Origin: Psychrobacter fulvigenes
GTDB lineage: Bacteria; Pseudomonadota; Gammaproteobacteria; Pseudomonadales; Moraxellaceae
Direction: 5' to 3'
Length of the DNA: 64,000 bases
Assembly: GCF_904846155.1 (NCBI RefSeq)
Contig: NZ_CAJGZP010000001.1
Location: 2,108,001-2,172,000 of the forward strand
Position 1 is the stretch's first letter, and each line of letters begins with the position of its first letter. Positions 9,400 through 18,541 of the stretch are shown here, in pieces. Both the position numbers and the translations under genes were made by a program. Below the pieces are notes generated by a model, which ran no database searches, was not told where the DNA came from, and was given only the letters and a program-made list of their open reading frames with translations.

Positions 9400-9960
9400 C
9401 TAATTGTTTGAAAGCTCCAAACAACTACACTCCCTATAAGCAACCGAAGACGGCCAATCAGCTGCTATCTGCGGTACATCTTGCCCAGCATCCATCATCT
9501 TGGCAGCATTAATCCAGCCCGCATGACCTATTGCTAGTATTGGGGTGTTGCCTTGTTCAGCAAAAACTTTATTCAACCACCCTTCAACACGGTCAAATAG
9601 CTGCTGCAAACTTTCCCCATTATCGGGCGTAAAGTGCGCAAAGTTATCACACCAGTCATCAATCTCTTGCTTAGCGATTTGCTCCCAAGGGCGACCATCC
9701 CATTCGCCAAAATTAATCTCTGCAAGCTCTGGCGCAATTCGACATTGAAAGCCACGTTGCGCCAGTATCTGCCCGACTTTTAGTGAGCGTTGTAATGGAC
9801 TTACCCAAATGACTTTAGGTAATTGGTGCAGAAGCACAAAGCGCTCGATTTGATTGGCAAGGCGCTTTAATTTACGCCTATCTACTCCTATGTCCGTTTG
9901 CCCAATACAGATACCCTCAGCTGCGATGGGCTTAGGATGACGCCAGATATAAAGAGTCAT
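9400..9960 (-). CDS. cobC: Histidine phosphatase family protein, probable alpha-ribazole phosphatase
   Basis: A 186-residue phosphoglycerate-mutase-like phosphatase. The phosphohistidine motif appears as LYIWRHPKP at the N terminus, a second catalytic arginine in SPLQRS, the acid in INFGEWDG, and the second histidine in AIGHAGW. Placement directly downstream of cobS and cobT on the same strand supports removal of the 5'-phosphate from alpha-ribazole phosphate or adenosylcobalamin phosphate. It converges with the sterol-desaturase-family gene, only seven bases apart. Confidence 0.8.
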   Translation of the reverse strand: MTLYIWRHPKPIAAEGICIGQTDIGVDRRKLKRLANQIERFVLLHQLPKVIWVSPLQRSLKVGQILAQRGFQCRIAPELAEINFGEWDGRPWEQIAKQEIDDWCDNFAHFTPDNGESLQQLFDRVEGWLNKVFAEQGNTPILAIGHAGWINAAKMMDAGQDVPQIAADWPSSVAYRECSCLELSNN

Positions 9961-9995
9961 AGATTAATTAGCCTTTTTTAAAGATTTCTTTTGAA

Positions 9996-10892
9996 TTATA
10001 AAAAAGGTATAGCCGCTGCCAAACCTGCATAAATAGCGACTTCACTCAGCTGTTGTGTCGCCCCTAGTCCATCGCCAGTATAGCCATCCAGACGCCTACG
10101 TAATAAGCGCCGCATATATTCAGTGGCAACTAAAGCCAATATCAAAGCCAATAACCACTGATCGATGCTAATCTGCTGTATGGCATTAGGAAATATAACC
10201 ATTACTAAAACTCCTGCCACGAGCAACCAACCGCTACTGAATAACCCTTGTAACGCTGTCAACTGCTGCGCCATAGGTTTGGCCTTGGCATGTTCTATCT
10301 GACCGCCATACGGCAGCAGCGCAAGCAGGCTAATACATAGCAAACGCGACGCAGTATGGCCAATAATCAGCGCGACGATAGCTACCGATAACGGCATGGT
10401 GGCTAATAAAGATATCTTTAGCAATAGCGCAGAGACCAGACCTAACACGCCATAAGTCCCTAGGCGTGAATCTTTCATAATGGTCAACGTGCGCTCACGT
10501 GTCAGACCGCCGCCCAAACCATCACAACTATCCGCAAGACCATCTTCGTGAAAAGCGCCCGTAAGCTTAATCCCGAATACCGTACTCAGCACCGCAGCAA
10601 CTAAGGGCGTGAATAAAACACTGCCGAGCCAAAACACGCCAGCGCAAAGTAGTCCAACCAGCAAACCGACTGCGGGGAAATGACGGCTGCTCTGGTGTAG
10701 CCATTGCGGATTGTAGTTTTTGAATGGCGGGACTGGCAATCGGGTCAAAAACTGAATAGCGACCAGTAACAATATCCATTCATGCTTTATGAATTGACCA
10801 ACGCTTTTAGGCGAAGACTGCTGTGACGGCTCTGGCTGATTTAATGACTGTTTTGATTCTTGCTTTGATGGTTTTTTTGATAATTGTGACAT
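9996..10892 (-). CDS. cobS: Adenosylcobinamide-GDP ribazoletransferase (cobalamin synthase)
   Basis: A 298-residue membrane enzyme that joins alpha-ribazole to adenosylcobinamide-GDP in the last assembly steps of cobalamin. Conserved CobS features include FLTRLPVP near residue 43, FHEDGLADSCDGLGGG (~114-130), and DSRLGTYG (~142). Several hydrophobic helices follow. The N-terminal ~30 residues are Ser/Gln/Lys-rich and probably disordered. The start codon overlaps the cobT stop (TAATG, one shared base), so translation is coupled. Confidence 0.93.
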   Translation of the reverse strand: MSQLSKKPSKQESKQSLNQPEPSQQSSPKSVGQFIKHEWILLLVAIQFLTRLPVPPFKNYNPQWLHQSSRHFPAVGLLVGLLCAGVFWLGSVLFTPLVAAVLSTVFGIKLTGAFHEDGLADSCDGLGGGLTRERTLTIMKDSRLGTYGVLGLVSALLLKISLLATMPLSVAIVALIIGHTASRLLCISLLALLPYGGQIEHAKAKPMAQQLTALQGLFSSGWLLVAGVLVMVIFPNAIQQISIDQWLLALILALVATEYMRRLLRRRLDGYTGDGLGATQQLSEVAIYAGLAAAIPFL

Positions 10893-11959
10893 TAACTGTT
10901 TTGCTCACTAATACCCGCGTCACTAAAGCTTGCCATCTCATTGATAATGGCACAAGCGGACTGCAATAGTGGATAAGCAAGCGCCGCGCCGCTACCCTCG
11001 CCCAAACGCATACCCATATTAAGTAATGGCTCAGCATTAAGTAATTTTAATAAATGTGTATGCCCCGGCTCGACTGAATGATGGGCAAATATGGCGTATT
11101 GAGCGACACCGGGTGATAGGCGCTCCGCAACCAGTAAAGCGCTGCTGGCAATAAAGCCATCGATTAATAAAATACGGCGTTCGCTAGCGGCCTGAATCAG
11201 CGCACCTGCCATCATGGCTATCTCAAGTCCACCTAATGCCGCGAGCGCGTCCAATGGAGACTGCGCCTCATTATGACGCACTAATACTTGCGTTAAAATA
11301 TCCGTCTTATGCTGTAGACCTGCATCATCGAGACCGGTACCACGACCAATACAATCAGCAATCGGCACATCACCTAATCTCGCCAGCAAAAGACTCGCCG
11401 CTGAAGTGTTGCCAATGCCCATCTCACCGACGATCAACAGATTACCTGCTAAATCTTCGGCCACTTTCATACCGTTCTTTAGCGCTGCCAAGCATTCCGC
11501 TTCGGTCATGGCAGGTTCTGTTAGCGCGTCTCGGCTACCATGACGGACTTTATAATTGAGCAATTGCGGGTGGTCTTTGAAAGGAGAATTGGCAAAATCC
11601 GCATCTACCCCAGCATCGACTACCTTTAGCTCAATACTATGCTGACGCGCCAAGACATTGATAGCAGCGCCACCTTGCAAGAAATTATATACCATTTGCG
11701 CGGTGACGACACTTGGATAGGCTGAGGTTCCATGCTTAGTTAAACCATGGTCAGCGGCAAATACTCGAATCTGTGGTTGGGTAATATGCGGTGTAAGCGT
11801 CCCCTGAATCATGCCCAATTGCAGTGCCAGTGTCTCTAAGCGACCCAGTGCGCCAAGTGGTTTAGTTTTTGAGTCTATAATTTGTTGTAGTTGCTGACGT
11901 AGTTCATTATTTTCTGTATTGGCAATGGTTGGCGCGGTAAAAGTGGTCAAGGCTATCAT
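10892..11959 (-). CDS. cobT: Nicotinate-nucleotide-dimethylbenzimidazole phosphoribosyltransferase
   Basis: A 355-residue cytoplasmic enzyme that makes alpha-ribazole phosphate from nicotinate mononucleotide and a benzimidazole base. Family motifs are clear: KPLGALGRLE near residue 35, VFAADHGL, QMVYNFLQGGAAINVLA, VGEMGIGNTSAA (~179), and a C-terminal MRLGEGSGAALA with the catalytic glutamate. It is the first gene of the cobT-cobS-cobC set. I saw no cobalamin riboswitch in the ~110 bases upstream. Confidence 0.94.
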   Translation of the reverse strand: MIALTTFTAPTIANTENNELRQQLQQIIDSKTKPLGALGRLETLALQLGMIQGTLTPHITQPQIRVFAADHGLTKHGTSAYPSVVTAQMVYNFLQGGAAINVLARQHSIELKVVDAGVDADFANSPFKDHPQLLNYKVRHGSRDALTEPAMTEAECLAALKNGMKVAEDLAGNLLIVGEMGIGNTSAASLLLARLGDVPIADCIGRGTGLDDAGLQHKTDILTQVLVRHNEAQSPLDALAALGGLEIAMMAGALIQAASERRILLIDGFIASSALLVAERLSPGVAQYAIFAHHSVEPGHTHLLKLLNAEPLLNMGMRLGEGSGAALAYPLLQSACAIINEMASFSDAGISEQNS

Positions 11960-12069
11960 CCTAAAGGTTATAAATGGAACAGGGCACTATGGTAGCAGAT
12001 TATCCCATTTATAATGATATGATTAGACTAGTTGCACGACCCAAACTTGCATAATTCCAAGAGCACTTC

Positions 12070-13269
12070 ATGAAAATTTTAATCGCCCCTGACTCATTTA
12101 AAGAAAGCCTAGAAGCAATCGAGGTGCGCCGCGCTATCCAATCTGGATTTAATCAGGTTTTTCCCAATGCCGACTATAGTTTATTGCCCATGGCAGATGG
12201 CGGTGAAGGCACCTCTGCGGTGTTATCCTACGCGCTTGGTGGACGCTGGAAAAACGTGTTTGTGAACGATCCATTAATGCGACCGATTACTGCCAAGTAT
12301 CTGCTATTAGAAAATGAGACTGCGATGATTGAAATCGCGCAAGCCTGCGGTCTGCATTTATTAACGAATGAAGAAAGAAATCCACTCATTACTAGCAGCT
12401 ACGGTGTTGGCGAACTTATCGCTGATGCTTTAGATGAAGGCGTCAAACGCATCATTATCGGTCTGGGCGGCAGTGCCACCAACGATGCAGGACTCGGTAT
12501 GCTCATGGCACTAGGAATGATTTTTTGTGACGATGAAGGCACGCCTTTGGCACAAGGTGGTAGCGAGCTTGCTAACTTGCAACAGATAGACGGCGCAAAG
12601 CTTCATCCCAAGCTGCAAGATACCGTCTTTGAAGTGGCCTGCGATGTAACCAATCCATTATGCGGCGAATCTGGCGCGAGCGCTATTTTTGGCCCGCAAA
12701 AAGGCGCCAGTCCCGAGCAAGTCGCACTATTGGATAAGGCATTAAGTCACTTTGCGATGGTATCTGGACAGCAGGGCTATCAGGACTGTCAAAATATATC
12801 AGGCGCAGGGGCAGCAGGCGGTCTTGGTTATGCCTTAATGACCTTTTGCGGCGCCAATCTTAAATCAGGCTTTGATACCGTCGCTGAGACTGTCAGTCTA
12901 GAAGAGCACATCGCTAGCGCTGATTTGGTCATTACTGGTGAAGGCAAGCTTGATGCGCAGACTTTAATGGGTAAAGTTGCTGGTGGTATTAGCATGATGG
13001 CAAAAGCAAATGGTAAACCTATAATCGCTATTTGCGGTAGCGTTGATACCTTAAATCCTACTCAGACTACTGGGTTTGACGTCGTCATGCCGAGTATTCA
13101 AAAGCTGGACACCCTTGATAACGTACTAAACAATGCTTATGAGAATATTGAAACGACTGCGGTCAATATTGCCGCTGCCATGAAGCTAGGGCAAAGCATA
13201 GGGCAGAGAATTAGCCCACAAGTTAATTCATTGACCACCATAAAATCTAAATATCGCTACTCTTTATAA
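12070..13269 (+). CDS. garK: Glycerate 2-kinase
   Basis: A 399-residue kinase that phosphorylates D-glycerate to 2-phosphoglycerate, feeding glyoxylate- or sugar-acid-derived carbon into glycolysis. The type I glycerate kinase motifs are plain: MKILIAPDSFKESL at the N terminus, PMADGGEGT (~58), GLGGSATNDAG (~136), GAGAAGGLGYAL, and VITGEGKLDAQT (~297). It is divergent from cobT and converges with a LysR gene, two bases apart. The choice among garK and glxK as a name is arbitrary. Confidence 0.92.
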   Translation: MKILIAPDSFKESLEAIEVRRAIQSGFNQVFPNADYSLLPMADGGEGTSAVLSYALGGRWKNVFVNDPLMRPITAKYLLLENETAMIEIAQACGLHLLTNEERNPLITSSYGVGELIADALDEGVKRIIIGLGGSATNDAGLGMLMALGMIFCDDEGTPLAQGGSELANLQQIDGAKLHPKLQDTVFEVACDVTNPLCGESGASAIFGPQKGASPEQVALLDKALSHFAMVSGQQGYQDCQNISGAGAAGGLGYALMTFCGANLKSGFDTVAETVSLEEHIASADLVITGEGKLDAQTLMGKVAGGISMMAKANGKPIIAICGSVDTLNPTQTTGFDVVMPSIQKLDTLDNVLNNAYENIETTAVNIAAAMKLGQSIGQRISPQVNSLTTIKSKYRYSL

Positions 13270-13271
13270 TT

Positions 13272-14141
13272 TTACAACCACTTTTTTACCTCGTTAATAA
13301 CGATTTGCATTCTATTGGGTAGGGCTTGCTGGCGCCGTACGGCGAGATATAGTGTTTCACTCACTGGTATTGGCAAGCGATGACTGTTAATAAGCTCAGG
13401 GTTTGCGTACGCTGCAACCGCGTGTGCTGGTAATACGGTAAAGCCAAGCCCCCTACTGACAGGCTCCAAAATCAAGCCAATTTGATTAGAAAATCCTTTT
13501 TTCTTAAAGTCATTAATATGCTGGAACTCGCTATAATTGGCGCTCAGCAGCATACTGGCATGATGGGCACCATCAGGGTGATCGACAAACCCAAGCGCTA
13601 TGAGTTTCTCCCAGCTTGGCTCATCAGTCATCGCAGGCGTTACCAGTATCAGCGCTTCTTGAGCTATTGACTGGCAACTTATCCCCTCGTCATCTGAGAT
13701 ATCCGTCATAAATCCAATATCAATGTCGTGTTTCGTAAGCGCTCGCTCTATATCGCTATTTGGCGCAAAGCGATAATCAATCACCAACTGTGGATACTGT
13801 TGTTGTAAGGTCAAAAGCTGCGGATATAACTTTAAGCCCACGCTACCAGGGGACATCAGTCGCACTAACCCTGCAAAGGCAGGGTCATCACCGATACGCT
13901 GTTCTAGATTTGCTAGACGCTGCAAGATATCATCCGCTTCCCTGTATAGCTCTTCGCCGGCATCCGTTAATGAAAACTGCTTCCCTTGGCGAATGAGCAA
14001 GTCGACATCTAACTGACTTTCAAGCTTACGTATGTGCTGACTCACGCCTGACTGGGTCATATGTAGGCGCTCGGCAGTGCGGGTAAAATGCCCCACTTCA
14101 ACAAGGGTACAGAACGTACGTAGCCACGTGATATTCATCAT
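13272..14141 (-). CDS. LysR family transcriptional regulator
   Basis: A 289-residue LysR-type regulator. The N-terminal winged helix-turn-helix is in residues 1-60 (FCTLVEVGHFTRTAERLHMTQSGVSQHIRKLE), and a substrate-binding-like effector domain follows. It is divergent from the glyoxalase-fold gene at 14232, with a 90-base gap. That gap contains an imperfect dyad (TTATC at 14154-14158 and GATAA at 14171-14175) overlapping a TATAAT-like hexamer, a possible binding site. Control of the divergent gene is the usual arrangement but is inferred. Confidence 0.88.
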   Translation of the reverse strand: MMNITWLRTFCTLVEVGHFTRTAERLHMTQSGVSQHIRKLESQLDVDLLIRQGKQFSLTDAGEELYREADDILQRLANLEQRIGDDPAFAGLVRLMSPGSVGLKLYPQLLTLQQQYPQLVIDYRFAPNSDIERALTKHDIDIGFMTDISDDEGISCQSIAQEALILVTPAMTDEPSWEKLIALGFVDHPDGAHHASMLLSANYSEFQHINDFKKKGFSNQIGLILEPVSRGLGFTVLPAHAVAAYANPELINSHRLPIPVSETLYLAVRRQQALPNRMQIVINEVKKWL

Positions 14142-14231
14142 TACGATACATACTTATCTTTATAATAAATGATAATTTTACGTAATGGATATAGCTTTGT
14201 AAACTACTCCCATATCAAAACAGGAGTATGA

Positions 14232-14735
14232 ATGATGAATAACGTTTATCCGAGAAGCTTTTCGCACATTGGTCTTTCCGTCCCTGACCTAGAAGCAGCG
14301 GTAAAATTCTATACTGAAGTGATGGGTTGGTACACCATCATGGAGCCGACCGAAATTGTTGAAGATGACAGCCCGATTGGTGAGATGTGTACGGAAGTCT
14401 TTGGCTCAGGTTGGAGCAGTTTCCGTATCGCTCATCTCTCAACTGGTGACCGTATCGGCGTTGAAATCTTTCAATTCAAAAATCAAGAAAACCCTGAAAA
14501 CAACTTTGAATACTGGAAAACAGGTATTTTTCACTTCTGTGTTCAAGATCCAAACGTGGAAGAGCTTGCTGAGCGCATTGTCGCAGCAGGCGGCAAAAAG
14601 CGTATGGAAAAACCGCGTTATTACTACCCCGGCGAAAAACCTTACCGTATGATTTATATGGAAGACCCGTTTGGCAATATCGTTGAAATATACAGCCACA
14701 GCTATGAGCTTATTTATAGCGAAGGCGCGTATTAG
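14232..14735 (+). CDS. VOC family protein (glyoxalase/dioxygenase fold)
   Basis: A 167-residue vicinal-oxygen-chelate protein with two beta-alpha-beta-beta-beta modules. Metal-site residues are visible: the histidine in FSHIGLSVPDLEAAVKFY, a histidine in GIFHFCVQDPNVEEL, and the glutamate in YMEDPFGNIVEIYSHS. A strong AGGAG ribosome-binding site precedes two adjacent ATG codons at 14232 and 14235; either could be used. The substrate could be a glutathione adduct or an aromatic compound; the sequence does not say. It is probably regulated by the divergent LysR gene. Confidence 0.85.
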   Translation: MMNNVYPRSFSHIGLSVPDLEAAVKFYTEVMGWYTIMEPTEIVEDDSPIGEMCTEVFGSGWSSFRIAHLSTGDRIGVEIFQFKNQENPENNFEYWKTGIFHFCVQDPNVEELAERIVAAGGKKRMEKPRYYYPGEKPYRMIYMEDPFGNIVEIYSHSYELIYSEGAY

Positions 14736-14829
14736 ATATAGCGCTTAAGAGTAAAGTAACGGTTTATGTTAAAAGTTAAAAAAAATCGGACTTATCTCTA
14801 CATGTCGATTTATTCTTAATAAAGATACC

Positions 14830-14863
14830 AATAGCGCACTCATAATATGAGTGCGCTATTTTT
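14830..14863 (+). terminator. Intrinsic terminator after the VOC gene
   Basis: A 14-bp near-perfect stem (arms AATAGCGCACTCAT and ATGAGTGCGCTATT, three-base loop) runs into T residues, about 95 bases after the stop codon. Confidence 0.85.
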
Positions 14864-14990
14864 ATATGGGCAATTTCAATATCAGCAACCTATTGTATAA
14901 CTTGCACGCCATGCTATCATTTAAGTGAATGAACAGAACACCAACTATAGTCAATACTAAATAAAATCGATACATTATTAATAGTCACGT

Positions 14991-15063
14991 GCTACTGGTA
15001 TAAATTTTACTTGCTTACTGTGCCTACGCCGACAGAGGCTGCACAAAACTTACCCCAGTAGCA
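14991..15063 (+). repeat. Palindromic intergenic repeat, family A (second direct copy)
   Basis: A 73-bp copy of the 7779-7854 element in the same orientation. It shares GCTACTGG, AATTTTACTTGCTT, CTGTG, CTACGC, GACAGAGGCTGC and the closing CCAGTAGC. The arms have diverged in the middle, but the outer 10 bp still pair (GTGCTACTGG with CCAGTAGCAC), and an outer CGATACA/TGTATCG pair extends the dyad. It occupies most of the space before the enoyl-CoA hydratase gene. Confidence 0.72.
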
Positions 15064-15106
15064 CTGTATCGTTTCTAGAGTAAATCAACTATATCAAGGA
15101 TGATAA

Positions 15107-15931
15107 ATGAATACTACAAACACAGACGCCCCTACTACTGATACCAACGAACCGTTAGTTATCAGAGAAGACAGTAAAGATTCAAGCGGCGTCGTCACCC
15201 TCACTTTAAATCGCCCTAAACAATTCAACGCGCTATCGGTCGATATGTTATCCGCTATGCAGGAAGAGCTGGACAGCATCGCCCAAGATAGTAGTATACG
15301 TGTGGTCGTCATTGCCGCGAATGGCAAGGCGTTTTGTGCAGGTCATAACTTGAAAGAGATGCGTGCAAACTCGGACGAGGCATTCCACAGCGCATTATTC
15401 AAGCAGTGTAGTCAGATGATGCTGACCATCAATCAGATGCCGCAAGTAGTGATTGCCAAAGTACAGGGCATCGCTACCGCCGCAGGCTGTCAGCTGGTCG
15501 CGGCCTGCGACTTGGCAGTGGCCTCTGATGACTCTAAGTTTGCGACTTCTGGAATAAATGTCGGACTGTTTTGTTCAACCCCTGCCGTTGCCGTCAGCCG
15601 CAACTTATCTCGCAAGCAAGCCTTTGAGATGCTTATTACAGGCGAATTTATCGATGCAAATATGGCCTTGCAGCAAGGACTGATTAATCGTGTCGCGCCA
15701 GCGGATCAGTTAGATGCAACGCTGCAATCTTTAATCAATGCCATTACCGCTAAATCCTCTGTCGCCGTCAAAACGGGCAAGAATATGTTCTACAAACAAT
15801 TGGACATGGGTTTAGCCGATGCTTATGAATATGCTGGGAAGGTAATGACTTGCAATATGATGGCAGACGATGTCAGCGAAGGCATTGACGCCTTTATCGA
15901 AAAGCGCCATGCGGTATGGACGGGGCGTTAA
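15107..15931 (+). CDS. Enoyl-CoA hydratase/isomerase family protein
   Basis: A 274-residue crotonase-fold protein. The oxyanion-hole segments are AFCAGHNLKEM (~77) and IATAAGCQLVAACDLAVA (~122-140). The residue pattern in the second segment (AAGCQL) resembles ECHDC3-like members that often lack one catalytic glutamate. The first ~20 residues are a polar tail (NTTNTDAPTTDTNE) not needed for the fold. An AAGGATGATAA stretch precedes the ATG. A role in fatty or branched acyl-CoA breakdown is likely, but the substrate is unknown. It stands alone on the plus strand. Confidence 0.87.
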   Translation: MNTTNTDAPTTDTNEPLVIREDSKDSSGVVTLTLNRPKQFNALSVDMLSAMQEELDSIAQDSSIRVVVIAANGKAFCAGHNLKEMRANSDEAFHSALFKQCSQMMLTINQMPQVVIAKVQGIATAAGCQLVAACDLAVASDDSKFATSGINVGLFCSTPAVAVSRNLSRKQAFEMLITGEFIDANMALQQGLINRVAPADQLDATLQSLINAITAKSSVAVKTGKNMFYKQLDMGLADAYEYAGKVMTCNMMADDVSEGIDAFIEKRHAVWTGR

Positions 15932-15990
15932 TCGCTTCATTATTTAGAAGAACGCTACTTAAAAACAATACTATTAATTAAATTAAAAAA

Positions 15991-17151
15991 CTACATACCT
16001 TCAGGCAAGCTTTTTACCGCAAGGCTTGCCGCTTCAATAGCACCAGCAATATAACCAGAAAACTGTGGCGACCATTCACTGCCTATCCCCGTTAGGCAAT
16101 CACTCCAGACACCTGATGTTGCCTTAGAAACAGGTGCCACTGCATGCTGACCATCACTACTTGCGTCGGCAGTCGTTGCGGTGAATTTATCTTGTGACCA
16201 GTCTTTCAGGTACTCAGCTTTGGGCGTGTCTGCCTGCTCGCCAAATAGACGTACCAATTGCGCACGGCAATGTGCTTTTAACACCTCTTCAGAGACGCTT
16301 TGGCGTACGGAGGCAGGTACTCCTATAAAGCCAAACAACGCACCCCTGCCACCCATGCTAGAGGCATCATGAATCTCAACCATTGGCCCTTGCGAGCTAC
16401 GCGCGGCTCCTGAGAGACCTAGCTCGCGCCAAAAAGCCGTATCGTAAACGGCAAAATACTTGGCATGGGGCGCCATCCAAGTCGCTGTGTTGCGCCATTG
16501 GGTTATCATATCGGATGGTAAAGACGGCTCAAACGTTATACTGTCTTCCACCAACCGTGGTGGTAGCGCCAGTAATACATGCTGCGCTCGCCAAGTCGTG
16601 AATTGCCCAGACGTGTCTTCGCTGGTTATCTCTATGTGCTCACCTGTTCTATGCAACCGACGTCCAATTTGACCTGTAACAATTTTTGGAACATCAAGAC
16701 GACGATATAAAGCATTAATCAATGCGGCCATACCACCGACTAGACGCATCGAAAGTGGCGAGCTTTTATAGCCTTGCATACGCACAGCAGGCTCGTTAGG
16801 AGCGCGCTCAACCATCATATCGCCCTCTTCAAACTGTGCAAAAGTCTCTAGCTGCAATTCATTGACTAGATCGCCCAACTGCGGCTGATAATCAGGCCAA
16901 AACCAAGAAGGTCCTAAATCAAAGCTATCTACCTCTTGTGCATTCTCAGATCCAGAATGTTGTGAAATCGGTTGCTCTAAGGCTGAATTTTTTAAAAGCT
17001 TACTAGCGAGAATGCGACCACCCAAAGTATCACGCGCTTCTAGCAATATATAATCAATGCCTTTTTGCTCTAATAAATAAGCCGCATACAGACCGCTTAA
17101 ACCACCACCGATAATTGCTACAGGTACACTTATCATATCTACTTTTTGCAT
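15991..17151 (-). CDS. Flavin-containing amine oxidase family protein
   Basis: A 386-residue FAD-dependent amine oxidase-like protein. The dinucleotide-binding motif is VAIIGGGLSGLYAAYLLEQ at residues ~12-30, followed by LLEARDTLGGRI, the typical amine-oxidase continuation. The C terminus has YIAGAIEAASLAVKSL, matching the usual FAD-contacting end. It is shorter than most monoamine oxidases (~450), so part of the substrate domain is reduced. It is downstream of the cupin gene on the same strand with a 70-base gap, possibly one transcript. The substrate amine is not predictable. Confidence 0.82.
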   Translation of the reverse strand: MQKVDMISVPVAIIGGGLSGLYAAYLLEQKGIDYILLEARDTLGGRILASKLLKNSALEQPISQHSGSENAQEVDSFDLGPSWFWPDYQPQLGDLVNELQLETFAQFEEGDMMVERAPNEPAVRMQGYKSSPLSMRLVGGMAALINALYRRLDVPKIVTGQIGRRLHRTGEHIEITSEDTSGQFTTWRAQHVLLALPPRLVEDSITFEPSLPSDMITQWRNTATWMAPHAKYFAVYDTAFWRELGLSGAARSSQGPMVEIHDASSMGGRGALFGFIGVPASVRQSVSEEVLKAHCRAQLVRLFGEQADTPKAEYLKDWSQDKFTATTADASSDGQHAVAPVSKATSGVWSDCLTGIGSEWSPQFSGYIAGAIEAASLAVKSLPEGM

Positions 17152-17221
17152 AGGATTTTTCTTTTTATTATTTATTGAAAGCGCTTAACATCTTAAATTA
17201 TGGATAACATTCTTTAGCTTA

Positions 17222-17926
17222 TTAAACGTCTAAACCTTCAACATCTGCGCCAATGACGTGCGCAAGATGTCCGGTCTTCAGGTAGACGGTAGCGCCTTCC
17301 TCGCCTGCTTTTATTTGTGGCTGCGCACCTACGGGCCAGCGTAGCCAGCTACCTTGTTTATAGGTTTGATCGCCTTCTATCAAAGTGCCTTCTACTACTA
17401 ACAGCTCTGCACCGCCTGCAATCGCTTGAGTCATAAGATCTTCTGTGAACAACGTGTCACTTGCATTTAGACGCTGTAAACTCGCTTGTTCGCTATCATC
17501 CGAGAATAAAGCACAAACCTCACGTTTGCCAACTCGTTGCCAGTTGGCGCTATCGTGCGTATCGATAGCGACATGACGCTCTTCAGATGGTGACATCTGT
17601 CGCAGTTTAACAAAGATAACCGCACCTTCATCGCTATAAGGCGTATGGCCTGATGCTGGCGGATTACGTAGATACCAGCCAGCTAGATAATGCTTATCAT
17701 CAGCAGAAAAAATACCCGACAATACCAAAATCTCCTCGCCACCCGGATGCTGATGATGCGGAAAATGCGAGTTAGGCGCATAGCGCACAAGGCTAGTCGC
17801 CCGCGCCTTCTCTGCGCCCACGCGATCAATCATGACGCGCTCGACACCATTCTGCGGTGATTTAATCCATTGATGTTGCTCAGCCGTTAGCTCAGCACGA
17901 CGTGAAAAATCTGCATTAATTAGCAT
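17222..17926 (-). CDS. Double cupin-domain protein (ChrR-like)
   Basis: A 234-residue protein with two cupin modules. The first carries the metal-type motif in YAPNSHFPHHQHPGGEEILVLSG (His, His, His, Glu) near residues 50-72, then the second cupin motif around GHTPYSDEGAVIFVKL. The second module (residues ~140-225) is more degenerate. It resembles the C-terminal cupin of ChrR anti-sigma factors, but no zinc-binding anti-sigma N terminus is present. It begins 35 bases after arfB and may share its transcript. Confidence 0.78.
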   Translation of the reverse strand: MLINADFSRRAELTAEQHQWIKSPQNGVERVMIDRVGAEKARATSLVRYAPNSHFPHHQHPGGEEILVLSGIFSADDKHYLAGWYLRNPPASGHTPYSDEGAVIFVKLRQMSPSEERHVAIDTHDSANWQRVGKREVCALFSDDSEQASLQRLNASDTLFTEDLMTQAIAGGAELLVVEGTLIEGDQTYKQGSWLRWPVGAQPQIKAGEEGATVYLKTGHLAHVIGADVEGLDV

Positions 17927-17961
17927 GGGATATTGTCCAAATTCGGTTTGATATAGCCAGC

Positions 17962-18375
17962 TTAAAAGTCCACCTTACCGCGTAAGGCTTTGGTTTTGCC
18001 GCGCTGCGTCTTTTGATCGACACGTTTGCGCATAGCATTTCTGCTAGGCTTAGTGGGTCTCCGAGCTTTGGCGACTTGGGTTGATTGTAAGATAAAGGCT
18101 TTAAGACGTTCAAATGCATCAATCTTGTTGCGCTCTTGGGTACGGTATTGCTGAGCTTTTAGCACAAAGATGCCGTCTTTGGTGATACGGCTGTCTTTGC
18201 TGTCTAATAAACGCTGTTTTTGCACATCACTCAGACTTGAGGCGTTGATATCAAAGCGCAGATGGATAGCAGAGGAGACTTTATTGACGTTTTGTCCGCC
18301 TGCCCCTTGAGCGCGGATGGCGCTAATCTCGACCTCACTCTCGCTTAGGCTAATATTATTACTTATAAAAATCAT
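17962..18375 (-). CDS. arfB: Alternative ribosome-rescue peptidyl-tRNA hydrolase ArfB
   Basis: A 137-residue class I release-factor-like protein that frees nascent peptide from ribosomes stalled on broken mRNA. The catalytic GGQ lies in AQGAGGQNVNKVSSAIHLRF (~22-42). The C-terminal tail is rich in lysine and arginine (RRPTKPSRNAMRKR onwards), as needed to fill the empty mRNA channel. Length and layout match YaeJ/ArfB. Confidence 0.93.
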   Translation of the reverse strand: MIFISNNISLSESEVEISAIRAQGAGGQNVNKVSSAIHLRFDINASSLSDVQKQRLLDSKDSRITKDGIFVLKAQQYRTQERNKIDAFERLKAFILQSTQVAKARRPTKPSRNAMRKRVDQKTQRGKTKALRGKVDF

Positions 18376-18465
18376 AGTTGTCTTTTATTTCTTTTAAATA
18401 ATGGTTTTTAAATGGTTCTCTTCTATATGGGGCGTGGTTAAGCATTTATAAATGGGTATAAACAC

Positions 18466-18501
18466 TAAAAAGCCCCTTATCTCATCAAGATAAGGGGCTT
18501 T
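18466..18501 (-). terminator. Intrinsic terminator of the CoA-transferase gene
   Basis: Perfect 13-bp stem (AAGCCCCTTATCT paired with AGATAAGGGGCTT, five-base loop). On the minus strand it is followed by a T run, 40 bases beyond the stop of the gene at 18542-20068. Confidence 0.88.
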
Positions 18502-18541
18502 AATTTACATCAATATTTGACTATCAGTCATAGATAAGCGC

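Noticed and set aside
11960..12069. Possible cobalamin riboswitch upstream of cobT
   Set aside because: The gap is only ~110 bases and I could not find the B12-box or the paired core elements.
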